In this document: piece after piece, positions 17,668 through 25,276 of the stretch
Layout: each line of letters opens with the position of its first letter
Position numbering within the stretch: position 1 is the stretch's first letter
Source: Mycobacterium sp.
GTDB lineage: Bacteria; Actinomycetota; Actinomycetes; Mycobacteriales; Mycobacteriaceae
Reading direction: 5' to 3'
Length of the DNA: 39,473 bases
Assembly (NCBI RefSeq): GCF_019247635.1
Contig: NZ_JAFBAR010000069.1
Coordinates: forward strand, 1-39,473
Notes under the pieces: model-generated
The model's input: only the letters and a program-made list of their open reading frames with translations
Told to the model about the DNA's origin: nothing
Databases searched by the model: none
Made by a program: the position numbers and the translations under genes

Positions 17668-18504
17668 TCACCACAGCCTGCGCGGAAGCGCGGCCGGCCG
17701 GTCCGCCACCTCGTCGAGCGCTCGGATGTTCGCGGCGACCTGGTCGGATCGTTCCTCTGCAAGGATTTCGTGGATTATCGGCACGAACGGCGACGGGTGA
17801 AGGTACCAGCTTCCGAAACACGCGCAGGCCGCGTCGCGAACCCCGATCACGTCATCCCTGCCGGCCTGCGGCACGGCGTCCAGCACGCAGGCAAACCTCC
17901 ATGCATCGTCCCGGAAAAATGAGAGTCCGCCGTCGACGAGGTCAGTATCCTTGTGTCTCAACAATTTTCGCTTTCGCGCAAAGGCGGGCGAGATATGGTC
18001 GAGCGCTTTGAGCACACCGGGAACTTGGCTGGCCAGAATGGTATTGATGGCGATGAAGTCTCGATGCAACGGCCGTGACGATTTGGCGCCAATCTCGGCC
18101 GCGACGATGCCGAGATCGAGATCGATGTGCGCGTTGATCCCGGTCATCAGGTGCTGCACGATAATGAGCGGTTTGGTCCCGTCCCGGCGTTTGAACGCCG
18201 TCTGCCACGACTGCGTCGGCCTACCGCCGTCGCGGTGGGCTTTGACAGCCTCGAAGAAGCGGCCGGCGAATGACGCGTCGAAGTCGACCATCCGGGACCC
18301 GTCTTCGAACCTGTTGGCCTCGATGCCGCCGCGAATGGCTATCGTCACCCGTTTGTAGAGCGCGGCAAAGTAGCCTATGGGGTCCTCGGCCTGCTCAGAC
18401 CAGTCGATGATCGCTTGAATATCGTTGATTACCGTGTCGATCCGGCTCAGGTCGACGTCCAAGCGCGCCTTTCGCCGACTCCGGTGCGTTGGCAACATGC
18501 CCAC
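17668..18504 (-). CDS. DUF5995 family protein
   Basis: The 278-residue soluble protein is of the DUF5995 type found in mycobacteria and other actinobacteria. No enzyme motif of known function is recognised. Conserved-looking blocks include PIGYFAALYKRVT, HLMTGINAHIDLDLG and RHKDTDLVDGGLSFFRDDAW, with several His/Asp residues that could bind metal; this is inference. A good Shine-Dalgarno (GGGAGG) lies eight bases before the GTG at 18504. It is divergent from the hydroxysqualene dehydroxylase-like gene with only 40 bases between starts, so the two promoters overlap and the genes are probably co-regulated. It converges with the kinase gene (15 bases between stops). Confidence 0.75.
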   Translation of the reverse strand: MGMLPTHRSRRKARLDVDLSRIDTVINDIQAIIDWSEQAEDPIGYFAALYKRVTIAIRGGIEANRFEDGSRMVDFDASFAGRFFEAVKAHRDGGRPTQSWQTAFKRRDGTKPLIIVQHLMTGINAHIDLDLGIVAAEIGAKSSRPLHRDFIAINTILASQVPGVLKALDHISPAFARKRKLLRHKDTDLVDGGLSFFRDDAWRFACVLDAVPQAGRDDVIGVRDAACACFGSWYLHPSPFVPIIHEILAEERSDQVAANIRALDEVADRPAALPRRLW

Positions 18505-18532
18505 AAGTATCGCCTCCCGGCGCCCTCGGCTC

Positions 18533-18545
18533 TAACCTTCAAACG
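18533..18545 (+). promoter_or_regulatory. Possible -10 box for a leaderless oxidoreductase transcript
   Basis: TAACCT (18533-18538) fits the TANNNT -10 pattern and lies so that transcription would begin on the GTG at 18545. There is no Shine-Dalgarno before that GTG and no convincing -35. Confidence 0.3.
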
Positions 18546-20290
18546 TGACAAATGTAGCGATACTCGGCGGCGGTGTCGGCGGACTCAGTGCCGCCCACGA
18601 GCTCGCCGAACGAGGCTTCACGGTAACCGTTTACGAGCGACGCGACGACTTCGGTGGCAAGGCCCGGTCGATGCCCTACCCCGGGACCGGAAAAGGCACC
18701 GGGAAGGCCAAGCGCAAGGATCTTCCCGCCGAGCACGGATTCCGTTTCTTCCCGGGCTTCTATCGGCACCTCCCCGACACCATGAAGCGCATCCCGTACG
18801 CACGATCGACGGTGTTCGACAATCTGGTTCCGACCACCCGGATGATGCTGGCGCAGGATAATGGACGCAACGAAATCATCGCCCCCAGTAGCGCTCCGTC
18901 GTCGTTCGACGACCTCGAGGTCGGCCTCGACTTCATCTGGACCCTCTGCACCGGGCTCGGCATCCCCACCGATGAAGCGGGCGAGCTCGTCGAGCTCTTG
19001 CTGGTGTATCTCACTTCGTGCGAGGAGCGCCGGTTAAAGCAGTGGGAGCTGCTCAGCTGGTGGGAATTCGTCGACGCCGAACACAAGTCGCGGGCTTTCC
19101 AGAAGTTCCTCGCAACAGGGTTAACCCGCACACTTGTCGCGGCGCGCGCAGACGAAATATCGGCACGCACCGGCGCTTCGATCCTGTGCCAGTTGATGTT
19201 TGACTTGACCCGTCCCGGCGGGCACGCCGATCGCGTGCTGAACGCGCCGACCAATGACGCCTGGATCCGCCCGTGGATCTCGCACCTGAAAAGCCGCGGC
19301 GTCGCGTTTCGCGCCGGCTGCGGGGTCACCGAAATCCACTGCGAAGGAACCCGCATCAGCGGTGTGACCATCAATGGTGCCGAACGCATCACCGCCGACT
19401 ACTACGTGGCGGCGCTGCCCGTGGAGCGGTTTTGCGACCTGCTCACCGACGAGCTGGTCGGTGCCGAGCCGGCCCTCGATGGTGCCAGAAGGCTCGAAAC
19501 CCGTTGGATGAACGGCGTGATGTTCTATCTGCGCCAGGACAGGAAGCTGGTCCACGGTCACATCATCTTCATCGACTCCCCGTGGGCACTCACCGCGATC
19601 TCCCAAGCCCAGTTCTGGCATGACGTACACCTGGAAGACTTCGGCAACGGGCGGGTCCACGGGATTCTCTCCGTCGACGTCTCCGACTGGGATGCCCCCG
19701 ATCCCGTGACGAAGAGACGGGCCATGGACTGTTCGAAGGAACAAATCGGCCCCGAGGTGTGGGCCCAGATCATCGCCCACATCGACGACGGCTCCCTGGA
19801 ATGGGCCAACGTGGTCGATTGGTTTCTCGATCCGGCCATCCAGTTCGGGGGGCCGGGCGAGGTGACCAATGCCGAGCCACTGCTGATCAACAGGAAGGGC
19901 TCGTGGGCAGAACGGCCCGACGCCGTCACCCGGATCCCCAACCTTTTCCTCGCCGCCGACTTCGTCCGCACCAACACCGACTTGGCGACGATGGAAGGCG
20001 CAAACGAGGCGGCGCGGCGCGCGGTGAACGGAATCCTCAAAGCGACCGGTTCGCGGGCACCACGCTGTGAGGTCTGGAAACTGCGCGAGCCGTCGGTGCT
20101 GATCCCGTTCCGCGTGTTGGACGAGGTGCGCTGGCGATTGGGCCTCGACGTGCGACCGCCCATCAAGGTGTCCCGATCGGGCCGGTTGGAACCGACGGAC
20201 CTGGCGGCGCGCGCGCTGCTGACCACGACGCGACGCACCCGGAGCGCGCTTGCTTCGCTTGCCGCACTTGGCGATTCGGGCGCAGGCTAA
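18545..20290 (+). CDS. FAD-dependent amine oxidase/desaturase family protein (hydroxysqualene dehydroxylase-like)
   Basis: The 581-residue protein opens with a dinucleotide-binding fold, ILGGGVGGLSAAHELAERGF, then VYERRDDFGGKARS, the FAD-binding start of phytoene desaturase/HpnE-type flavoproteins. AEHGFRFFPGFYRHLPDTMKRI is typical of the hydroxysqualene dehydroxylase-like branch. The C-terminal FAD motif is NLFLAADFVRTNTDLATMEGANEAARRAVNGIL (about 463-495). HpnE itself converts hydroxysqualene to squalene, but no hpnC/hpnD or squalene cyclase gene is near, so the true isoprenoid or other substrate is open. It pairs divergently with a DUF5995 gene. The stop overlaps the convergent gene by CTAA. 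Confidence 0.75.
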   Translation: MTNVAILGGGVGGLSAAHELAERGFTVTVYERRDDFGGKARSMPYPGTGKGTGKAKRKDLPAEHGFRFFPGFYRHLPDTMKRIPYARSTVFDNLVPTTRMMLAQDNGRNEIIAPSSAPSSFDDLEVGLDFIWTLCTGLGIPTDEAGELVELLLVYLTSCEERRLKQWELLSWWEFVDAEHKSRAFQKFLATGLTRTLVAARADEISARTGASILCQLMFDLTRPGGHADRVLNAPTNDAWIRPWISHLKSRGVAFRAGCGVTEIHCEGTRISGVTINGAERITADYYVAALPVERFCDLLTDELVGAEPALDGARRLETRWMNGVMFYLRQDRKLVHGHIIFIDSPWALTAISQAQFWHDVHLEDFGNGRVHGILSVDVSDWDAPDPVTKRRAMDCSKEQIGPEVWAQIIAHIDDGSLEWANVVDWFLDPAIQFGGPGEVTNAEPLLINRKGSWAERPDAVTRIPNLFLAADFVRTNTDLATMEGANEAARRAVNGILKATGSRAPRCEVWKLREPSVLIPFRVLDEVRWRLGLDVRPPIKVSRSGRLEPTDLAARALLTTTRRTRSALASLAALGDSGAG

Positions 20291-20901
20291 CCCATCCGGA
20301 TCGGATCGCTGGGATGCGGGCTCAGCGGGGTGGTCTCGATGGTCATCCAACCCGAAAGTGGCAGCGATTCCACGATGGCCATCAACTCGCCGGGATCGCG
20401 GGCCCGCCACAGCCCCAGGGTGCGCGCACCGTCTGGCCCGGCGGGCACCGTCCATAGCCGCGTCAGGTGTCCGCGCGCGGCCAAATCACGGGCACGGTCG
20501 GCCTCGCGCGCGGCGGCGGCATCGACCAGGTCCTGCGGGGTATCGGGGGGCACGGTGATGGTCGTCATCACCAGGAACTCCGGGCCCCGGCCGGGTCTGG
20601 CGGCGATCCGTGCGCACGCCGGATCGTTCGAATGGACGCCGAGCACCGTGACCTCGTCGGTGCGCCAGATCCGCAGCGGCATCGAGGCGAGGGCCCGCTC
20701 GAGTTGGTCTTCGTCGCCCGCGGCGAACAGCCCGAGCGTGCGCCATTCACCCGGCTGCAGCGGTGGGCGCCACAGGCGCAGCAGATTTCCCGTCGCCGCC
20801 AGCTCGCGCGCTCGTGCGGCCTCGCGGCCACGGACCTGGTCCACCTCGTGATCCGACGTGCCGTCGGGCACGCGGGTGGTCATGTTGACCAGGAACTCCA
20901 T
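20287..20901 (-). CDS. Two-domain muconolactone delta-isomerase-like protein
   Basis: The 204-residue protein consists of two similar halves of about 95 residues. Each has EFLV(N)MT(T/I)..P, a run of Ala/Arg/Glu (REAARARELAATGNLLRLWR; READRARDLAARGHLTRLWT), then RTLGL(F/W) and a closing hydrophobic strand with (S)LPL-W. This is the ferredoxin-like muconolactone isomerase (CatC) fold, here duplicated in tandem. CatC acts in the beta-ketoadipate pathway, but no catA or catB gene is near, so the catalytic role is uncertain. The ATG at 20901 opens directly on the first conserved strand. A decayed copy of its 3' end lies at 7069-7172. It is convergent with and overlaps the flavoprotein stop by four bases. 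Confidence 0.75.
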   Translation of the reverse strand: MEFLVNMTTRVPDGTSDHEVDQVRGREAARARELAATGNLLRLWRPPLQPGEWRTLGLFAAGDEDQLERALASMPLRIWRTDEVTVLGVHSNDPACARIAARPGRGPEFLVMTTITVPPDTPQDLVDAAAAREADRARDLAARGHLTRLWTVPAGPDGARTLGLWRARDPGELMAIVESLPLSGWMTIETTPLSPHPSDPIRMG

Positions 20902-21083
20902 GCGCCGTCACCGTGCTTTCAGGAAACCGTGTACAGCTACTGCCCACTGCTTCGGATTGAGCACGAGAAGACTTTATTGGTAGACGCGCCAAAAGTCAGA
21001 TCGCGGCGGAAGTGTCGGCGGTCTGTCCGCTTCTGGCAACATGGCGGTGTGTTCGGCGAGAACGCGACCTGCTCGGCGACTCG

Positions 21084-22610
21084 GTGAGCGACGCGGATGT
21101 CGGCCGGTCACGGTCGCCGGGTGCGCTGGATCCGCTGATCGTTGGGGTGCTGGCGACGGCGATCGGTCTGGGTGGCGCGGGCCGTCCGTCTTTCTGGTAC
21201 GACGAGGCCGCCACGATTTCCGCCTCGTACAGTCGCTCCCTGGTTCAGCTGTGGCACATGTTGGGCAACGTCGACGCGGTCCACGGCTTGTACTACCTGT
21301 TCATGCATTGCTGGTTCCAGGTATTCCCGCCGACGGAGTTCTGGTCCCGAGCGCCAAGCGGTCTGGCCGTCGGAGGTGCCGCGGCGGGAGTTGTGCTGCT
21401 GGGCAAGCAGTTTTCGTCCCGCACGGTCGCGGTGACGTCCGGGGTCATGTGCGCAATCTTGCCCCGCACCACATGGGCTGCCATCGAAGCACGCCCCTAT
21501 GCCTTCTCGATGATGGCCGCGGCCTGGCTGACCGTCCTGCTCGTCCACGCCGTCCGTCGCGACCGGGCCTGGCTATGGTTGTGCTACGGCATCGCCCTCG
21601 CCGGCTCGGTTGTCCTCGATGTATATCTCGCTCTCCTGCTGTTGGCGCAAGCCGTATTCGTCTTCGGCTTCCGTCGCGAGCGAACGGTCACAACACGATT
21701 CGTCACGGCCGCGGTTTTGGCGGGATGTGCGCTGACGCCGTTCTTCATCGCGGCCGCCTGGCAGGCGCATCAAATCAGTTGGGTCGCACCCATCGGGCAC
21801 CGAACGATCGAAGATGTTGCGGTCCAACAATACTTCGAGAGGAGTCCGCCGTTCGCGATCTTGTCAGCGCTGATCGTCGCCGCGGCTATTGTGTTGCGGC
21901 GCTTCGCATCCGCGAAGCCCCCGGCTACAGAGTGGGAGCTGTTGGCCCTGGCGACAGGGTGGCTGGTGATACCCACGGCCGTGATCGTGACCTACTCGGC
22001 GTTGGTCCACCCGGTCTACACGCCGCGTTACCTGTGCTTCACCGCACCGGCGATCGCAGTGATCCTGGGCTTGTGCATCGCGACCGTCGCCCGTAGACCA
22101 TGGGCGGCGGCGGTCGTCGTCATCCTCTTCGCCGTGGCTGCGGCACCGAATTATGCTCTGGCGCAGCGCAACCCGTATGCAAAATACGGGATGGACTACA
22201 GCCAGGTAGCCGACCTGGTTACTGCACAAGCAGCGCCTGGCGATTGCCTGCTGGTCAACGACACGGTGACATTCATGCCCGCACCAATGCGACCATTGCT
22301 GGCCGCGCGCCCTGACGCATACCGGAAGCTGATCGATCTCACCCTGTGGCAGCGGGCAACGGGCCGCAACGACGTTTTCGACACCAATCTCATTCCGGAG
22401 GTCGTCGCCGTGCCGTTGAGCCACTGCGCCGTGGTGTGGATCATCACCCAGGCCGACGAGACGGTGCCTGCTCACGAACGGGGCCCGGCGATTGCCCCCG
22501 GCCCTCGGTACGGGGCAACCCCGGCGTTCGCGGTTCCGCGCGATCTGGGTTTCCGGCTCGTCGAGCGGTGGCAGTTCAACCTGGTTCAGGTGATCAAGGC
22601 CGAACGATAG
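21084..22610 (+). CDS. GT-C family membrane glycosyltransferase (mannosyltransferase-like)
   Basis: The protein has 508 residues from the GTG at 21084. It has around ten hydrophobic helices and the GT-C signature in its first extracytoplasmic loop, WYDEAATIS, where the acidic pair is catalytic. FPPTEFWSRAPSGL and ARPYAFSMMAAAWL are typical of polyprenyl-phosphate-sugar-dependent transferases of the mycobacterial envelope. These enzymes move mannose or arabinose from a lipid carrier onto lipoglycans, glycolipids or proteins; the acceptor here cannot be told. A longer start at 21012 is possible; neither has a clear Shine-Dalgarno, and I chose 21084 because the first helix follows about 12 residues later. 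Its stop directly abuts that of the convergent GH16 gene. Confidence 0.78.
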   Translation: MSDADVGRSRSPGALDPLIVGVLATAIGLGGAGRPSFWYDEAATISASYSRSLVQLWHMLGNVDAVHGLYYLFMHCWFQVFPPTEFWSRAPSGLAVGGAAAGVVLLGKQFSSRTVAVTSGVMCAILPRTTWAAIEARPYAFSMMAAAWLTVLLVHAVRRDRAWLWLCYGIALAGSVVLDVYLALLLLAQAVFVFGFRRERTVTTRFVTAAVLAGCALTPFFIAAAWQAHQISWVAPIGHRTIEDVAVQQYFERSPPFAILSALIVAAAIVLRRFASAKPPATEWELLALATGWLVIPTAVIVTYSALVHPVYTPRYLCFTAPAIAVILGLCIATVARRPWAAAVVVILFAVAAAPNYALAQRNPYAKYGMDYSQVADLVTAQAAPGDCLLVNDTVTFMPAPMRPLLAARPDAYRKLIDLTLWQRATGRNDVFDTNLIPEVVAVPLSHCAVVWIITQADETVPAHERGPAIAPGPRYGATPAFAVPRDLGFRLVERWQFNLVQVIKAER

Positions 22611-23450
22611 TCACCAGACACGGAGGTAGTCGACGAGCATCGCCGCCGGGAACGTACCCGCGGCGGGGTCACCGGCGCCCACCCCACCGACGGCGAGGGT
22701 GAACATGGGCGTCATCCAATAGCCGGGATTGTTGAACGGCCACCGGAAGTCATCCGGAGCGCCGCCGTGGACGTGGATGGGTTTGTTGGGAACGCTGAAG
22801 TAGGGTGCCCCGTCTCGCGAGAAGTGGAAACCGTCATCAGCCCAATGCATTTGCCACGTGTGCCATCCCCCGTCGACCAAACCGGGGATGGATTTGCCTT
22901 CCCAGGTTTTCCCGTTGGACGCCGCGTGGACCGTGGTTCCCGGGGCCCAGTTGCCGTTGCCGTACCACTCGAAGATGTCGACCTCACCGTCGGGCAGCGG
23001 ATCCTCGTTGACGGTCCAGAACGAGGGCCACAGGCCGGGAAACAGACAGTCGAGTTTGATCCGCGCTTCCCAGGTGGTGTTGATCATGCCCCGCCAGTTG
23101 CCGCGCAGTTTGCCGCTGTAGTAGTTGCCAAATTCTTGGGTGGCGCACAGGACGAGGTTGGAGTTGCCGTCGAGGAACACGTTGCGGCGGTCGTCCCGGT
23201 AGATCCCCGCGACCGGCGGAAACACGTCGTCCTGCCAGGTCTGTATGGTCCACTTGCCGGGATCGGGAGCCGAGCCCGCCGGGCCGTCAAACTCGTCCTG
23301 GAAAATGTAGCCGCCGGGGGCGCCGGCCGGCGCGCTCGGCGGCGACGGATATGCCCCTGCCGCCGGGACGCGGGTTGCGGCCGCGGCTGCCAGCATGCCG
23401 ACTCCCATCATCGACAACATGCTGCGACGATCCATACCTGCACCACCCAT
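22611..23450 (-). CDS. Exported GH16 endo-beta-1,3-glucanase-like hydrolase (copy 1)
   Basis: The 279-residue protein starts MGGAGMDRRSMLSMMGVGML with an Arg-Arg pair before a hydrophobic stretch, consistent with a Tat or Sec export signal ending near AAGAYP. The GH16 core begins at FQDEFDGPAGS and carries the catalytic GEVDIFEWYGNG with E156, D158 and E161, the nucleophile and acid/base of the E-x-D-x-x-E motif. Other family blocks are NVFLDGNSNLVL, TTWEARIKLDC and GTTVHAASNGKTWEG. It resembles Rv0315 and the neighbour at 23585-24460 but is clearly diverged, so it is a paralogue rather than a recent copy. Glucan substrates could be host or fungal, or self-derived; unknown. The ATG at 23435 is an alternative start. 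Confidence 0.85.
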   Translation of the reverse strand: MGGAGMDRRSMLSMMGVGMLAAAAATRVPAAGAYPSPPSAPAGAPGGYIFQDEFDGPAGSAPDPGKWTIQTWQDDVFPPVAGIYRDDRRNVFLDGNSNLVLCATQEFGNYYSGKLRGNWRGMINTTWEARIKLDCLFPGLWPSFWTVNEDPLPDGEVDIFEWYGNGNWAPGTTVHAASNGKTWEGKSIPGLVDGGWHTWQMHWADDGFHFSRDGAPYFSVPNKPIHVHGGAPDDFRWPFNNPGYWMTPMFTLAVGGVGAGDPAAGTFPAAMLVDYLRVW

Positions 23451-23584
23451 CGCTGAAAAACCGGCACGTTCGACTTGGCGCGATCAACTCCCCCAAGCGG
23501 TGTTATGAAACCATGTGGCCGACGAGCCCGCATCCCCCGGTTGCTGCCGCGGGCGGCGAAAGCCGCCGCACGCGGTTGCCAGTG

Positions 23585-24460
23585 TCAAAAAACTCGGACC
23601 CAGTCGACGAGCATTTCGGATGGATACGCCCCCTGTCCGGGGTCGCCGCCGCCGGAACCGCCGACCGCAAGATTCAAGACCGGAAACATCGTGTAACCGG
23701 GGTCGTTGAACGGCCACAGGCGGACCGGGTCATTGAGATCCTCGATGCCGGTCGCCGGGACGCTGAAGTACGGCGGCATCCCGTCGGCGTAGTCCAGCCA
23801 GAAATACATGCCGCCGGGATCCCAGGTGACGCGCCAGTTGTGCCAGGCGCCGTCCACCCCGATCGGGTGGGTCTCGAACGCCGTGCCGTCGGGGTTCGCG
23901 TGCACCGTCGTCCCCGAGGGCCACTCCCCGTTGCCGTACCACTCCATCAGGTCGACTTCGCCACTGCGGCCGGGATCGTCGTTCGACAGCCACCAGGCCG
24001 GCCACATACCGGGACCCAGGCAGTTGAGCTTGATTCGCGCTTCCCAGGTGGTCCCGATCGCCCCCCGCCAGGTGCCGGAGACCAGGCCGCCGAAGTAGCC
24101 CCCGGCGTTGGTGGCGCGCAGGACAAGGTTGGATTTGCCGTCGAGGAACACGTTCTGTCGGGTGTCGCGGTACTGCCCGAAAAACTCCGGTCGGTCCCAG
24201 TTGACCGGGTTCCGGATCGGCGTGCGGTGGTTCGCCACGACCCACTTCGACGGGTCGGGGGCCGACCCGGCCGGGCCGTCGAATTCGTCGTGGAACAGAA
24301 ACCCGCCGGTTTGGGAGGCGGGCGCCGCGGGCGGGGGTGCCGGCGTCACGGGTGTTTGCGGCCGGACCGGTGCCGCCCCCGCTTGCGGGGCGGGGATCGC
24401 AGTAGCTAGAGCACCCAATCCCGCCACCATCATCATGCGGCGACGATCCATCTCTGGCAT
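23585..24460 (-). CDS. Exported GH16 beta-1,3-glucanase-like hydrolase (Rv0315-like, copy 2)
   Basis: The 291-residue protein begins MPEMDRRRMMMVAGLGALAT, a twin-arginine style signal with cleavage near PQAGAAP, followed by a Pro/Ala-rich linker. The GH16 domain begins FHDEFDGPAGS and contains SGEVDLMEWYGNG with E168, D170 and E173 as catalytic residues. Near identity by eye to remembered blocks of M. tuberculosis Rv0315 (GMWPAWWLSNDDPGRSGE, PFNDPGY, LNLAVGGSGGGDP) supports orthology. It ends VDWVRVF. The start is set at 24460 to match that N-terminus; the open frame upstream to 25450 is a shadow of the next gene. It shares strand with the other GH16 gene 134 bases downstream. Confidence 0.9.
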   Translation of the reverse strand: MPEMDRRRMMMVAGLGALATAIPAPQAGAAPVRPQTPVTPAPPPAAPASQTGGFLFHDEFDGPAGSAPDPSKWVVANHRTPIRNPVNWDRPEFFGQYRDTRQNVFLDGKSNLVLRATNAGGYFGGLVSGTWRGAIGTTWEARIKLNCLGPGMWPAWWLSNDDPGRSGEVDLMEWYGNGEWPSGTTVHANPDGTAFETHPIGVDGAWHNWRVTWDPGGMYFWLDYADGMPPYFSVPATGIEDLNDPVRLWPFNDPGYTMFPVLNLAVGGSGGGDPGQGAYPSEMLVDWVRVF

Positions 24461-24585
24461 AAGCAAGGGACGATAGCAGCACCCCCGCGAACGGTGTGCT
24501 GGTTGGTGATTCGTCGCGGCGGGGCACCATGGAACGGGCGCACAAGCCGCGGACGGCTGGACGCTGCCGGGCAGCATCAAGCTGG

Positions 24586-24624
24586 TTGACATCGTCGGGG
24601 CCGGTGGTATCAAGGAACTTGATA
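24586..24624 (+). promoter_or_regulatory. Promoter with overlapping 17-bp operator upstream of the PadR-like gene
   Basis: A consensus TTGACA -35 (24586-24591) is separated by 16 bases from TATCAA (24608-24613), a fair -10. The -10 is the left arm of a perfect inverted repeat TATCAAG-GAA-CTTGATA (24608-24624). A protein bound there would block RNA polymerase. Since the downstream gene encodes a PadR-like winged-helix protein, autorepression is the simplest reading. The sequence features are seen directly; the function is inferred. Confidence 0.6.
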
Positions 24625-24655
24625 GTTCGATAGGGATTCGATGAGAGGAACACAG

Positions 24656-25276
24656 ATGTCTGGTGGTGGATTCTTCGGCGGGCCCGGCTTCGGCGGACCC
24701 GGCTTTGGTTTCGGCGGGCCCGGCGGCGGTCAGGGTTGGGGCCACGGTGGCCGCGGCGGCCATGGTTTCGGCGGCGGTGGTTTCGGGCGGGGCGTCGGGC
24801 CGGGCGGCGGTCCCAAACGTCTCAAGCGGGCGGCGTTCGGCACCGCGGCGATGCTGCTCGACGGACCGGCCGACGCCGCACAGGTCGTCCAGCGGGTCTC
24901 GGACAAAACCGGTGGCGCGTGGAGCCCGCCACAGGAAGTGGCCGAGCTCGCGATCGGGTTGCTCGCGGGCCGCGGCATCGTGACGGTCGACAACGGCGTG
25001 GCCACCCTGACCGAGCTCGGCCAGAACCTGCTGGCGTGGCGGGGTATCAACAGCGACACCGCGGAGGCTTTCCTGGCCCGGGCGGCGAAGTTCGGCGACG
25101 TCTTCAAGATCCGCAAGGAGCTCTTCGAGATCGCCGGGTTGGCTCGCACCATCACCTGGACCGGCACCGACGAGCAGAAGGAAAAGCTCGCCGAGGCCCG
25201 GACCAAGGTGCTGGAGGCGCTGACGGAGGCCAAGAAGTCGCTGTACCGCACCTTGGCCGACGACGGCGAGGGCTAA
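24656..25276 (+). CDS. PadR-like protein with Gly-rich N-terminus
   Basis: The 206-residue protein has an N-terminal run of about 55 residues nearly all Gly, Phe, Pro and His (SGGGFFGGPGFGGPGFG...). A winged-helix segment follows, LKRAAFGTAAMLLDGPADAAQVVQRV...TGGAWSPPQEVAELAIGLLAGRGIVTVDNGVATLTELG. This matches the PadR N-terminal plan, in which 'TGGxWxPSPGTVYPTLQxLExxGLV' is usual, but with the YPTL portion altered. The helical C-terminus (KEKLAEARTKVLEALTEAKKSL) suits dimerisation. The ATG at 24656 is preferred over 24641 because GAGAGGA precedes it by seven bases. A palindrome over the promoter points to autoregulation. The target effector is unknown. The stop overlaps the convergent oxidoreductase by CTAA. 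Confidence 0.72.
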   Translation: MSGGGFFGGPGFGGPGFGFGGPGGGQGWGHGGRGGHGFGGGGFGRGVGPGGGPKRLKRAAFGTAAMLLDGPADAAQVVQRVSDKTGGAWSPPQEVAELAIGLLAGRGIVTVDNGVATLTELGQNLLAWRGINSDTAEAFLARAAKFGDVFKIRKELFEIAGLARTITWTGTDEQKEKLAEARTKVLEALTEAKKSLYRTLADDGEG

